Source: Planctomycetaceae bacterium (GTDB lineage Bacteria > Planctomycetota > Phycisphaerae > Phycisphaerales > SM1A02). From it: a DNA stretch of 64,000 nt. The translations under genes were made by a program, and so were the position numbers. Below are positions 7,807 through 16,765 of this stretch, piece by piece (position 1 is the stretch's first letter; every line of letters begins with the position of its first letter). The stretch lies in the NCBI GenBank assembly GCA_947490615.1, contig CANLHK010000006.1, positions 149,888-213,887 on the forward strand. The letters are read 5' to 3'. The notes beneath the pieces are model-generated. The model saw only the letters and a program-made list of their open reading frames with translations, was not told the DNA's origin and ran no database searches.

Positions 7807-10332
7807 ATGCTCCGATTCTGCAGGGTTCTCTCCGTCACGCTCGCAGCATCGCTTGCTGCGCTCACATTCCAACCGCACTTGGCTGCCGCCGAAGATGGAG
7901 ACATTCCAACCATCGATGCCGCGGTGATCAAGGCGAACATCGCCCACCTTGCCTCGGATGAAATGAACGGTCGGTCGTTTCGTTCCGAAGATGGAAAGCG
8001 CGCCGCAGCGTGGGTCGCCGAGAAACTCGCCGCTGCGGGCGCGAAGCCGCTTGATGGCCGCACCTCCATGCTGCTGCCGATCGAGCGCATGCCCGCGGCG
8101 AGCCCGAATGTCGTGGCGTGGATTCCTGCCGCAGGCGACAAGCCCACGGGCGAGTTCATTCTCGTGAGCTCGCACTACGACCACTTGCCACCAAAGTCCA
8201 GCGCCGTAGAGGGCGAGGATCGCATCTACAACGGCGCCGACGACAACGCCAGCGGAACCTGCGGCGTGATCGCCGTGGCCCACGCGCTGCGCAACGACAA
8301 GCTCAATGTTGGCGTCGTGCTCGTGGCGTTTACGGGCGAAGAGGCGGGACTTGTCGGAAGCCGCGCTTTCGTGGATGAAGAGACGATCGCGCCCGCGCGC
8401 ATCCGCGGCGTCTTCAACATGGACATGATTTCGCGTCAACCCGACGGCGCGATTCGCCTCGACGGCGGACCGAAGGGCAAGATCCTCGTCGATCTTCTCG
8501 TTCGCCTCGCGCCGCAAGTGCCCATCGAACTCAAGGTCGATACCCATCCCGATTGGCTGCAGCGCAGCGATCAGGGCGCGTTTCTCGCTGCGGGGATCCC
8601 TGCGGTTCTCTTCAGCTGCGAGGACCACGAGGACTACCACAAGGTCACCGACCACGCCGACAAGGTTGACGCAGAACTCGCAGCCAAGACTGCGGCGCTC
8701 GTGGCAGGCGCCGTGCGCGTCTTTGCCCGCGAGATGAGTGCGCGCTATGACCTCTCGCCGCTCGAACCCGCGGCACTCGCCGCTGGAACCCGCACGCTTC
8801 GTGTGGGAAGGCCGAGCGTCAATCCGCCCTACTGGAAGCCCTCCACGCGGCGCGATCCGACACGCGGACTCGACCAAGAGGTCGTGACAGAACTTGCCAA
8901 ACGACTCGGATGGAAGATCGAAGAGAAGACGATTCCACTCGAAGGCGAACTCGCTCCGCTCAAGAGCGGCGAAGTCGACTTGATCGCCAACGGATTCCTG
9001 AAGACCGATGAGCGCGCGGCAGAGTTCGCGCTCACCGCGCCCTACTGCCAGAGCAGCGGCATCGGCGCGCTGATGAAGAAGGACTCGCCGATTCGCGGCG
9101 TGGCTGATCTTTCGAGCCGTCGCATCGGTGTCGCCGACGGAACGCCCGAAGAATCATGGGCGCTCGAGCACGCGACAGGCGCGAGCATCGTCGCCGCCGA
9201 CGGTCTCGTGGCCTTGCGCACCCAACGCGTCGAGCGCGGAGAACTCGATGCGCTTCTCGGCGACTACGCGGCGCTTGCTGCGCGCGCCACGCGCGATCCC
9301 GCTTTCGCAGCGATTCGTCTTGCGCCAGCTCCGACAGTCTTCGCACTGCGCGCGAGCGATCGCGCCGCCGCAGACGCCATCACCGCCGAGCTCGCGCGCA
9401 TGGAGTCCGACGGAACTCTTGCCACGCTGCGCGCCAAGTACGGACTCGTCGAGCATCGCGTCATTGGCCAAGACAAGGGCCGCGTCGTTCGCATCGCACC
9501 ATCGGGCGCCGTCGAATGGGAAGTGCCCTGCGGACACAACTCCCACGACCTCGCGGTGCTCGCCAACGGAAATCTGTTGCTTCATCTCGCGCCCGACCAC
9601 ATCGTCGAGATGACACCCGCCAAGGCCGTCGTGTGGGAATGGACGAGTAAGCCCGTCGCACCCAATACCAAACGCGTCGAAATCCACGGATTTCAGCGGC
9701 TTCCTGATGGGACCACGATGATCGCCGAGACGAGCAATCTGCGGATCATCGAAGTCAACAAGGCGGGCGAAGTGATCAAGAGCGTGCCGATCACCGTCGA
9801 GCGACCCGATCCGCACCGCGACACGCGACGCGTGCGCAAGACTGACGCGGGGACCTACCTCGTCTGCCATGAAGGCCTCGGACTCGTGCGCGAGTACGAC
9901 GCGAAGGGCACGATCGTCTGGGAGTACGCGATTGACCTCAACGGCCAACCCGAAACGGGTGGTCACGACGGCCACGGCACCTGCGTCTTCAACGCGATTC
10001 GATTGAAGAACGGCAACACGCTCATCGCTGGCGGCAACAACAACCGCGTCATGGAGGTCGATCCCTCGAAGAAGGTCGTCTGGTCGATCGAGCGCGACGA
10101 ACTCAAGCGCCCCGATGGTCGGGCGATTCACCTCTGCTGGGTCACGACGCTGCAGGCACTTCCCAACGGCAACATCATCTTCGGCAACACCCACGCAGGT
10201 CCAGGGCATCCGCAGATGATCGAAGTCACCCGCGAGAAGAAAGTCGTGTGGATGCTCGACGATTGGGCTGCGTTCGGTAATGATCTCTGCACGGGCTGGT
10301 GTGTAGACCTTCCTGCGGAGACCATTCGATGA
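7807..10332 (+). CDS. Three-domain fusion: M28 metallopeptidase, family 3 solute-binding protein, beta-propeller
   Basis: An 841-residue exported protein. After a signal peptide (1 to about 29, ending LAAAED) comes an M28 aminopeptidase domain (about 35-320) with a full zinc set: His123 (HYDH), Asp145/146 (ADDNASG), Glu178/179 (GEEAGL), Asp206 (NMDM) and His278 (DYHK). Residues about 328-545 form a bacterial family 3 periplasmic solute-binding domain (RTLRVGRPSVNPPYW, GLDQEVVTELAKRLGW, IGVADGT), and about 548-841 are repeated propeller blades of the form NGNxLxxxxxxxVxExxxxxxVVW. Parts one and two are each well known; I know of no named family that joins all three. ATG 7807 is chosen for its signal peptide. 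It overlaps the next gene by ATGA, so the two are probably translationally coupled. Possible role: cleave and hold a peptide or amino acid at the surface. Confidence 0.88.
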   Translation: MLRFCRVLSVTLAASLAALTFQPHLAAAEDGDIPTIDAAVIKANIAHLASDEMNGRSFRSEDGKRAAAWVAEKLAAAGAKPLDGRTSMLLPIERMPAASPNVVAWIPAAGDKPTGEFILVSSHYDHLPPKSSAVEGEDRIYNGADDNASGTCGVIAVAHALRNDKLNVGVVLVAFTGEEAGLVGSRAFVDEETIAPARIRGVFNMDMISRQPDGAIRLDGGPKGKILVDLLVRLAPQVPIELKVDTHPDWLQRSDQGAFLAAGIPAVLFSCEDHEDYHKVTDHADKVDAELAAKTAALVAGAVRVFAREMSARYDLSPLEPAALAAGTRTLRVGRPSVNPPYWKPSTRRDPTRGLDQEVVTELAKRLGWKIEEKTIPLEGELAPLKSGEVDLIANGFLKTDERAAEFALTAPYCQSSGIGALMKKDSPIRGVADLSSRRIGVADGTPEESWALEHATGASIVAADGLVALRTQRVERGELDALLGDYAALAARATRDPAFAAIRLAPAPTVFALRASDRAAADAITAELARMESDGTLATLRAKYGLVEHRVIGQDKGRVVRIAPSGAVEWEVPCGHNSHDLAVLANGNLLLHLAPDHIVEMTPAKAVVWEWTSKPVAPNTKRVEIHGFQRLPDGTTMIAETSNLRIIEVNKAGEVIKSVPITVERPDPHRDTRRVRKTDAGTYLVCHEGLGLVREYDAKGTIVWEYAIDLNGQPETGGHDGHGTCVFNAIRLKNGNTLIAGGNNNRVMEVDPSKKVVWSIERDELKRPDGRAIHLCWVTTLQALPNGNIIFGNTHAGPGHPQMIEVTREKKVVWMLDDWAAFGNDLCTGWCVDLPAETIR

Positions 10333-11297
10333 AGCACCTCGCCAACGGAAGCGACGACGCAACGATGATCACGCGCTGCCCATTTTTTGCGGCGCTTCTG
10401 GCACTTTCGCCCGCGCTCAGCGCAGGCGCGCTCGCTGATGAAATCCAACATCGGTTTCTTGCCTTTGGTTCGTCGACGCGACTCGTCGAAGCCGATGGCT
10501 CCGCGTCGTGGACCTTTCCCGAGAGTTCGCGCGACGGACAAATGCTCGCGAGCGGGAACATCCTGCTCGTCCTCTCCAAGAGCGAGAAGCGCCCACACGG
10601 CGCGGTCGTCGAAGTGCAGCGGTCGGGCTCCGACGCAGGAAAGATCGTCTTTGAGCATGTCGGCACGCAGAGTGAAGTGAACACCGCGCAGCGACTCGAG
10701 AACGGCAACACCATGCTCGTCGAAGCGGGCGAGCATCCGCGCATTCTTGAAGTCGACCCGAAGGGCGCGATCGTGAGCGAGACCGCGATTCGCTGCCAAA
10801 GCGACAACCACCACATGGAATCGCGCATGACGCGAAAGCTCGCCAACGGGAACTATCTCGTGCCGCAGCTGCTCGATCGCGTCGTGCGCGAATACACGCC
10901 CAAGGGCGAAGTCGTGCGCGAAGTCAAGACGCCTGACGCGCCGAAAGATGCGTGGCCCTTCACGGCGATCAGTCTTCCAAGCGGCAACCTGCTCATCACC
11001 TGTACGCACGGCAACATGGTGATCGAGGTGGATGCTGCAGGCACCGAAGTGTGGCGACTCACCAACGCTGACTTTGACCGCCCTCTACTGAACGACCCGT
11101 GCGGCGCGCAGCGGCTTGCCAACGGAAACACCGTCATTTGCAGCTACGCCATCGGTGATGGGGGAACCAAGCTGCTGGAAGTCACGCGCGAGAAGAAGGT
11201 GGTCTGGACCTTCACCGAGCCCACTGGCTCTGGCATCCACGAGGTGCAGATTCTCTCGACCAACGGCACACCGCTCACGGAGAAGCCGCTTCGCTAG
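10329..11297 (+). CDS. Secreted beta-propeller protein (arylsulfotransferase/PQQ-like repeats)
   Basis: A 322-residue protein of propeller repeats (LANGNYLVPQ, PSGNLLITC, LANGNTVICS) that ends with the same signature VTREKKVVW as the C-terminal third of the upstream fusion, so the two are paralogous over this domain. Start ATG 10329 overlaps the upstream TGA as ATGA. A second ATG at 10365 would put the hydrophobic signal segment (FFAALLALSPALSAGALA) at the very N-terminus and is a real alternative. No catalytic residues can be assigned; a binding or scaffold role with the upstream protein is the simplest reading. Confidence 0.82.
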   Translation: MKHLANGSDDATMITRCPFFAALLALSPALSAGALADEIQHRFLAFGSSTRLVEADGSASWTFPESSRDGQMLASGNILLVLSKSEKRPHGAVVEVQRSGSDAGKIVFEHVGTQSEVNTAQRLENGNTMLVEAGEHPRILEVDPKGAIVSETAIRCQSDNHHMESRMTRKLANGNYLVPQLLDRVVREYTPKGEVVREVKTPDAPKDAWPFTAISLPSGNLLITCTHGNMVIEVDAAGTEVWRLTNADFDRPLLNDPCGAQRLANGNTVICSYAIGDGGTKLLEVTREKKVVWTFTEPTGSGIHEVQILSTNGTPLTEKPLR

Positions 11298-11305
11298 CGG
11301 CATGC

Positions 11306-11653
11306 GTGGATCGCCCCAGTCCACTTCGTCGTTGGCTCGCGCTTGGCGCGGCGTGGTTGCTTCCGCCAGTGATCCCACTTGTTGGCGTTGGTCCGCTCAC
11401 CGAATGCTCGCACTGCGTTGCGAACTACCTCGTCTGGTATCCGCTCATCCCCGCGATTCCGATCGCTGCACATCTTGGTGCGCGCGGAAACAGCGCCTTG
11501 ATCTTCGCCGCGCTGGCCTTGGTGTGCTGGTTGATCGTCGCGTGGATCATTGCCACACGCGCCCCACGCCGCGGCTTTCTCGTTTACGCGATTGGTACTG
11601 CGCTGCTAGGAATCTGGTGCAGCCTCGCCACCGCTGCAGCACTGCGCATGTGA
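11306..11653 (+). CDS. Small integral membrane protein, unknown function
   Basis: A 115-residue protein starting with GTG eight bases after the previous stop. It has three or four hydrophobic segments (about 10-30, 40-58, 62-85, 92-112) and little else; a TECSHC pair of cysteines lies between the first and second segments. I do not recognise a family. The hydrophobic pattern and position directly behind the propeller gene make it likely to be real and perhaps co-transcribed. Confidence 0.6.
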   Translation: MDRPSPLRRWLALGAAWLLPPVIPLVGVGPLTECSHCVANYLVWYPLIPAIPIAAHLGARGNSALIFAALALVCWLIVAWIIATRAPRRGFLVYAIGTALLGIWCSLATAAALRM

Positions 11654-11680
11654 CACGCGCGCCGCGTGGACCACACGCTT

Positions 11681-12316
11681 CTAGAAAGCTCGCGACAGTC
11701 CGAGACGGAACACGCCGTGCTCGGAACCAGACTCCAGCAGCGCGGCGTCGAGTGTCAAATCCCATGAATTGTCGAGTTCGACACGCGCGCCGATTCCAAC
11801 GCTCCACGCGGACTGCGCGGTGAGGAGTTGCTGATCGAGTCTCCCCTCCCGACTCTGCGCCTTGACTTCGCCGCGCATCGTGAGTTCAACCCCAGGCGCC
11901 ACGAGACTCCTCGCGCGGACTCCAACAATCGGTGAAGGTGGCGCGGAGGGTTCTCGCGCGTCACCTTCGAGCGACTGATCCACCGGCGACACCCGGGCGC
12001 CTGCAAGCAGATCGATGTTGCTCGAACTCGCGCTCTGCACGCGCCACGCACCGCACAGGTCCGTCGAGAGAGCGCGCGCGCCGTTCTGGTTGCGCGCCAC
12101 ATCGAAGGCGCGCGTCGAGAAGAGCACACCCACCGCGTCGCCCCACCACGCCGCTGCGTCGTACTGGGGAAGTTGGCCCTGCATCGTCTGTTCCCACTCG
12201 ACGGTCCACGCTGAGTCTGTTGTTGTGAGTTGCGCGTGCGCCCCTGCGCCCCCAACGATCGTGAGAGCGACGCCAAAGCTGGCAGAGACAACGAGGAACG
12301 ATCGGTTCGGGCGCAT
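11681..12316 (-). CDS. Exported outer-membrane-like protein, unknown function
   Basis: A 211-residue protein with a signal peptide (about 1-27, ending GAHAQ). The rest alternates polar and hydrophobic residues and ends in GLSRAF, with a terminal Phe, as seen in outer-membrane beta-barrels. That reading is inference from pattern. It converges with the small membrane protein (27 bases between stops) and diverges from the phosphatase gene at 12421. Confidence 0.65.
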   Translation of the reverse strand: MRPNRSFLVVSASFGVALTIVGGAGAHAQLTTTDSAWTVEWEQTMQGQLPQYDAAAWWGDAVGVLFSTRAFDVARNQNGARALSTDLCGAWRVQSASSSNIDLLAGARVSPVDQSLEGDAREPSAPPSPIVGVRARSLVAPGVELTMRGEVKAQSREGRLDQQLLTAQSAWSVGIGARVELDNSWDLTLDAALLESGSEHGVFRLGLSRAF

Positions 12317-12420
12317 CCACTCGAGACGACTCTGAGGGAACTTGGTGTTCTCGATTCCAACGAGATTGCGCCAACTTCTTCCTCGAATCAGCCTCGCACC
12401 TCGTTCAGTACCATGAACCT

Positions 12421-13287
12421 ATGCCGCTGCTACTCCATGACGATCCGCGCGTGAGACTCATGCTTGAGCTCGCGCAAGGCGCTGGAGTCGTGGCACTGCG
12501 GTACTTCCAATCTACGAATTTGGTTGTGGAGACGAAGTCGGACGACTCACCCGTCACCATGGCCGATCGCGAGATCGAGTCCTACTTGCGCGAGACGATT
12601 CTCGCTGCGTTCCCCAACGATGCGCTTCTTGGTGAAGAGCACGGTGAGGTCGTCGGCAGCAGCGGCTGGCGCTGGATCCTCGATCCGATCGATGGAACGG
12701 TCTCGTTTGCTGCGGGTGTCCCGCTCTTTGGAACGCTCATCGCTCTCGAACACTGTGGTGACGGCGCGCCGACGATTGAAGCGGGAATCTGCTCGTTTCC
12801 AGCGCTTTCTGAGCAACTTTGGGCAGTGCGCGGCGGTGGAGCGTGGTGGGATCGCACGACACACGATGTCGCTCATCGCACTCGCACGGTTGCCCGCGCG
12901 CGCGCCTGCTCGCAACTCAAGGACGCGCTGGTTGTGACGACGGGGCTCGAATACTTCGAGTCTTCGAACACGACAGATTCCCTCGTGCGCGTGGCCCAAG
13001 CGTGCCGCAAGATTCGCGGTTGGAGTGATTGCTACGGTCACGCACTCGTCGCGACTGGACGCGTCGACGCCACGATCGATCCCGTCATGCGCCCTTGGGA
13101 TAGCGGTCCGTTTCCAGTGATCCTCACTGAGGCAGGTGGCGTCTTCACTGACTGGAGTGGCAAGCCCGACATACGCGGAGGCAACGCAATCTCCTGCCAC
13201 CCGCTGCTCCACGACGAACTCCTTCGTGCCGTGCAACCGCAGTCCTCCACTCACCAGTCTGCTGCGGGATCAAAGGCGAAGGCGTAA
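12421..13287 (+). CDS. Inositol monophosphatase family enzyme (histidinol-phosphatase-like)
   Basis: A 288-residue Mg-dependent phosphatase of the IMPase superfamily. Visible motifs are DDSPVTMADREIE (about 41-53), GEEHG (about 71-75), the metal site DPIDGT (about 89-94) and WDSGPFPVILTEAGG near the end. Bacterial relatives dephosphorylate inositol phosphate, histidinol phosphate or PAP; the spacing and the acidic DxADREIE start fit the HisN type best, but no histidine genes are nearby. The 3' end overlaps the convergent sulfotransferase gene by 37 bases, so each transcript is antisense to the other's tail. If it acted on PAP it would clear the by-product of the neighbouring sulfotransferase; that is speculation. 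Confidence 0.88.
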   Translation: MPLLLHDDPRVRLMLELAQGAGVVALRYFQSTNLVVETKSDDSPVTMADREIESYLRETILAAFPNDALLGEEHGEVVGSSGWRWILDPIDGTVSFAAGVPLFGTLIALEHCGDGAPTIEAGICSFPALSEQLWAVRGGGAWWDRTTHDVAHRTRTVARARACSQLKDALVVTTGLEYFESSNTTDSLVRVAQACRKIRGWSDCYGHALVATGRVDATIDPVMRPWDSGPFPVILTEAGGVFTDWSGKPDIRGGNAISCHPLLHDELLRAVQPQSSTHQSAAGSKAKA

Positions 13288-14690
13288 TTCTTCCAACGCC
13301 CGATACCGACGCGGTTGATGGGACGACGAACCTGCTCATAGCTCAGCGTCAGGACCGTGCGTGCGTTGCCTTCAGGCGAGAGCACGACGGGATCAAACGG
13401 AAGTTCCAGCGCCTCGAGAACCCGACGAATCTCGCGCTCGGGTTCATCGACGAGTTCCTCGTACACCACCGACGCGCAACGCAGCCGTAAGACCTCGCAC
13501 GCCAGTGGCACGAGCGTGCGCTCGAGGGCGATCACCCGCCGAATCGAAGCGAGGCTCGCCGTGAATCCCCAGGATCGCGGGTGGAAATTCGAGAGGAACA
13601 TGCTGATCGCGGTGTCGCGCGGATCGCGCGTGATGCGAACGAAGGACGCTCGCGGCAACACCGCCGCAAGTGCGGGCAGCATGCGCCAGGCGTGCAGCGT
13701 CTTGTCGAACAGCATGTCCGCACCCGCGCGGCGGCGAGAGAGCGCCCCACCGCTGTATTCCTCGGCCAAGCGCAGTGCCTCGGCATCCCGCAGGTTTCGC
13801 AGGTTTCCGGGCCAGAGCCCGAGCCCCACGAGTCCCTCATGGATGGCGAACGCGCCTTCGTACTCACCAATGCCTCCGACCTGCGGATGTCGATCGAGCA
13901 TCTGCTCAAGCAAGGTCGTGCCGCTGCGCGGGAGTCCAACCACGAAGGTGGTGCCCTCACCAGCAGTGGATTTGGGCGTGAACCATGGCTGGCCTTTCTC
14001 GAGCAGTCGGAGCTGCTGAGCGACATCCGACTCAATCGCCCCAAGATCGAATGTCGGCGTGGTGTCCCGATGAAGGGCGGTCGCGAGGTCAAACGCCTCG
14101 TGGTAGCGCCCATCCTGGTCGAGCAAACGGACCGCCTCGAAGCCCGCGATCCGCTTGAGGAGTGGCGTACGGGCGGCCCGCGAAGTCGTTTCGAGCTGCT
14201 CGATCGCGAGCGATCGGTCCTTCCGCAGCGTCGAACGGGCGGTGAAGACCGCCGCGCGCTCATCGCGCGTCCACTCCCCGCCGCGCGCGACAAACGCATC
14301 GAGCTCGTCCTTGCGACCAGCACGATGCATCGCTTCCGCCAGCGCGAAGGAGACTTCCACCTCGTTGACGGGCTTGCGTTGGAGCAACGCCGAAAGTCGC
14401 GCAATCGCAGCGGCGCTCTGACCGAGGCGATGTTCGACGATCCCCTTCAGCAGGTTGAGTTGCGCGTCGGATGGCGCCATGCGCAGCCCGCGCTCGGCTG
14501 CCTCATTGGCTCGTGCGAGACGGCCCGTTGGAATCGACGCACGGGCGAGCGAACCATAACCCGCAGGATTTCTTGGGTTGTGCGCGATGAACTTCTCCGC
14601 CAATGCCGTCGCGTCCGCGAAGCGCTGCTGTGTGATAAGGAGTTCGATCTGACTGAGCTCTGCGGGTTGGGTCGATCGCGCCGGTTTCAT
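13251..14690 (-). CDS. TPR-repeat sulfotransferase
   Basis: A 479-residue protein. The N-terminal half (about 8-230) is made of TPR-like helical pairs (FADATALAEKFIAHNPRN, ANEAAERGLRMAPSD). The C-terminal half is a PAPS-dependent sulfotransferase with the 5'-phosphosulfate loop VVGLPRSGTTLLEQML (about 249-264) and the 3'-phosphate motif FVRITRDPRDTAISMFLSN (about 355-373). Such TPR-sulfotransferase fusions are common in Planctomycetota and probably sulfate a protein or glycan held by the TPR part. The acceptor is unknown. It lies tail-to-tail with the phosphatase gene, overlapping by 37 bases. Confidence 0.9.
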   Translation of the reverse strand: MKPARSTQPAELSQIELLITQQRFADATALAEKFIAHNPRNPAGYGSLARASIPTGRLARANEAAERGLRMAPSDAQLNLLKGIVEHRLGQSAAAIARLSALLQRKPVNEVEVSFALAEAMHRAGRKDELDAFVARGGEWTRDERAAVFTARSTLRKDRSLAIEQLETTSRAARTPLLKRIAGFEAVRLLDQDGRYHEAFDLATALHRDTTPTFDLGAIESDVAQQLRLLEKGQPWFTPKSTAGEGTTFVVGLPRSGTTLLEQMLDRHPQVGGIGEYEGAFAIHEGLVGLGLWPGNLRNLRDAEALRLAEEYSGGALSRRRAGADMLFDKTLHAWRMLPALAAVLPRASFVRITRDPRDTAISMFLSNFHPRSWGFTASLASIRRVIALERTLVPLACEVLRLRCASVVYEELVDEPEREIRRVLEALELPFDPVVLSPEGNARTVLTLSYEQVRRPINRVGIGRWKNYAFAFDPAADW

Positions 14691-14928
14691 GAGTTTGATA
14701 TTCGCACGAGTTGGTTGAATCTTGGGAGACCGATTCCGAGCACATCTTCGTAACTGACTGTTGACTCAGGCCTTGTGCGATGCATTGTCGGGCTGGAGAC
14801 TGAGAGAACAGGGCCTGCGCGCTTGTCGTCCAACAGCGCACAGGGTACTCGGAAGTCCCTTTCCAACCCGTCCCTTTCCTGTCCAGAGCCCGTCCAGGCT
14901 CAAGTCCCTTCCACAATTCGAGGTTCCC

Positions 14929-15465
14929 ATGAGGTGCATGCTTTTCTGTGGCGTCGCTGTTTCCGCACTTTCGGCCGCCGCTTCCGCTGATGTGATCGTG
15001 TCGTTCAGTGATACTTTCACCGGCTTCCAGTTCTCACAAATCGCCGCGCCTGGCGCCCTCTCGGGCTCGCTCACGGGCGTTTCGGTCAGCGCGACCCTCC
15101 TCGCTTCCACAGCCTTCACCTACGCAGACGACCTCTGCGTGTACATCGACGTGCTCCCACTCTCCACCGTCGGAATGGTCCAAGTCGGTGGATACAGCGC
15201 GCTCGGCGCGACCCAGCGTTACTTCTGGGCCAACGGCGCTTCCGATGTGGTCGGCACCACCGTCATCGATTCGGTGACCTTCCTGAGCGCCTGCGACATG
15301 ACGACTCCAAACTTGGCCATCTGGCTTGGCAACGGCTACGGTGCAGCGGGGACTAGCGGAACGTGGACTGGTTCCATCACCCTGCACGGTGTCGACGCCG
15401 TTCCAGCTCCTGGCGCGCTCGCCCTGATCGGGCTCGCAGGCCTCGTCGCCCGCCGTCGTCGCTAA
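14929..15465 (+). CDS. VPAPG-anchored surface protein, paralogue 1 of 4
   Basis: A 178-residue secreted protein with a signal peptide (about 1-20, ending ASADV), a beta-rich domain carrying FTYADDLCVYID and IWLGNGYGAAGTSGTWTGSI, and a C-terminal sorting signal: VPAPG, a hydrophobic helix (ALALIGLAGLVA) and RRRR. That tail resembles PEP-CTERM-type signals cut by an exosortase. ATG 14929 is preceded by CGAGG and gives a proper signal peptide; the open frame upstream does not. The shared domain belongs to no family I recognise. It is the most divergent of the four at its N-terminus (VIVSFSDTFTGFQFSQ) and has its own terminator. Confidence 0.88.
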   Translation: MRCMLFCGVAVSALSAAASADVIVSFSDTFTGFQFSQIAAPGALSGSLTGVSVSATLLASTAFTYADDLCVYIDVLPLSTVGMVQVGGYSALGATQRYFWANGASDVVGTTVIDSVTFLSACDMTTPNLAIWLGNGYGAAGTSGTWTGSITLHGVDAVPAPGALALIGLAGLVARRRR

Positions 15466-15479
15466 AAAGTAAGCTCAAG

Positions 15480-15519
15480 CATCGCGGCCGCGCCTCTCTG
15501 GCGCGGCCGCGATGTTTTT
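15480..15519 (+). terminator. Strong rho-independent terminator after paralogue 1
   Basis: A perfect 15-bp stem (15480-15494 with 15500-15514), 5-base loop and five Ts at 15515-15519. Confidence 0.95.
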
Positions 15520-15888
15520 CCATAAGCGACTTGGAGAACTCGACTTGAAAGCATCGCTGCAAGGACCATTGCGACGACTGCGGCTCCAACGAAGACTCCA
15601 CCGCAAAAAAAGTAGGCGTTCTCCTTGACTCCCACACCTCACGAGGCACTCTCAGTTTCGGAGGTCTTGGAATAGGGCCGTCGCGGTGTCCACCGCAACG
15701 GGTCTGAGACCGCGCTCAAACGCCGCAACAGCCGAATCGGTGCCTCGATCCGTATCCCACGGAGCATCACCATCCCGCTGGCTTTGAACGCCGTGAATGT
15801 GGTTCATCCTGTTCTGTCCCGGCCCCACAGTCTGTCAAGTCTTTAAGGCCTGTTAAGTCCCTCCTGTCCCTACTCGGAGAGTGTCCCT
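15520..15888. other. Intergenic spacer with no recognised content
   Basis: About 370 bases between paralogues 1 and 2. I see no conserved frame, RNA or repeat. It must contain the promoter of paralogue 2, but no clear -35/-10 pair is visible. Confidence 0.45.
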
Positions 15889-16434
15889 ATGAAGTCCGTT
15901 CTCGCTGCTGGCGTTCTCGCCGCTGCCGTCGTGTCTGCCGCTTCGGCCGACGTCACCTACACCCTGACCAACCAAACCTACACCGGCTTCAATTTCTCCG
16001 AAGCCGCCGCCGCTGGCTCGCTCACTGGCGTCCTCACCGGTGCGTCGATCGACATCACGCTCAACGCGTCGGTGTCGTTCACCTACGCAGACGACCTCTG
16101 CGTCTATGTCGCTGGTACGCCTTTGGCGCTCGGTGGCATGCTGCAGTGCGGCGGCTTCTCGAACCTCAACGCTACCCCTGGCAATCGCTACTTCTGGCCG
16201 GACGGCGGCTCCTCGGCTCCTGGCACCACCTCGTTCGGCACCGTGAACTTCACGACCGGCATCGACATGGCTGCCAACCCGACGATGTCGGTGTGGATCG
16301 GCAACGGGTACGGCGCAGCAGGGACTTCGGGAACTTGGACGGGCACGATCACGCTTCACGGCGTGGAAGTCCCAGCCCCAGGCGCGATCGCTCTCCTCGG
16401 ACTCGCTGGCCTCGCTGGCCGTCGTCGTCGCTGA
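15889..16434 (+). CDS. VPAPG-anchored surface protein, paralogue 2 of 4
   Basis: A 181-residue secreted protein: signal peptide about 1-20 (ending ASADV), TYTLTNQTYTGFNFSEAA, FTYADDLCVYVAG, the block TGIDMAANPTMSVWIGNGYG, then VPAPG, a hydrophobic helix and RRRR. It is closest to paralogue 4; over 16261-16365 the two genes are identical at every base although they differ elsewhere. Likely displayed on the cell surface or outer membrane through its C-terminal signal. Two conserved cysteines (ADDLC and LQCGGF) could form a disulfide. Confidence 0.9.
   Translation: MKSVLAAGVLAAAVVSAASADVTYTLTNQTYTGFNFSEAAAAGSLTGVLTGASIDITLNASVSFTYADDLCVYVAGTPLALGGMLQCGGFSNLNATPGNRYFWPDGGSSAPGTTSFGTVNFTTGIDMAANPTMSVWIGNGYGAAGTSGTWTGTITLHGVEVPAPGAIALLGLAGLAGRRRR
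16261..16365 (+). repeat. 105-bp identical tract, copy A (in paralogue 2)
   Basis: Bases 16261-16365 equal 17750-17854 exactly. The flanks differ (GGC versus GGT just before; GAAGTC versus AACGCA just after). It encodes the IDMAANPTMSVWIGNGYG block and following strands. Confidence 0.95.
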
Positions 16435-16473
16435 GCAATCGATTCTCTCCTGAGAGACAATACGGAGACAAGC

Positions 16474-16510
16474 AAGAGCCCCCGAGCAATCGGGGGCTCT
16501 TCTCGTTTTC
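16474..16510 (+). terminator. Rho-independent terminator after paralogue 2
   Basis: 11-bp perfect stem (16474-16484 with 16491-16501), 6-base loop, then a moderate T-rich tail TCTCGTTTT. Confidence 0.8.
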
Positions 16511-16765
16511 GGTGGTGCAGCCGTTGAAGGGGACGCGCGCTCAGTGAGCGGCGGCTCCGCGTTCTCGCCCTCACTGCGACAAGCGCGCCAAGCGGATCAG
16601 TCGGTGCAGCCTGACCCTCAAACTGCTGCGCTCGTGGCTCAGTGGTTGCACTCGGAGCGAGGCGCGACATGTTCGGCATGTTGGGGCTTCGGCCTCGAGC
16701 CGCGGTGAGGGAGCCGCGGGTCGAACCGAGTGCCACGCCATCTCGATTGGAAAAGGGGAAGAGAA
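16511..16765. other. Intergenic spacer before paralogue 3
   Basis: About 255 bases without a recognisable gene. A purine-rich AAGGGGAAGAGAA run just before ATG 16766 serves as ribosome binding site. No clear promoter motif is visible. Confidence 0.4.

Noticed and set aside
7630..10362. Minus-strand frames of 400 residues or more opposite the M28 fusion
   Set aside because: They mirror the codon bias of the real gene in high-GC DNA; no domain is visible.
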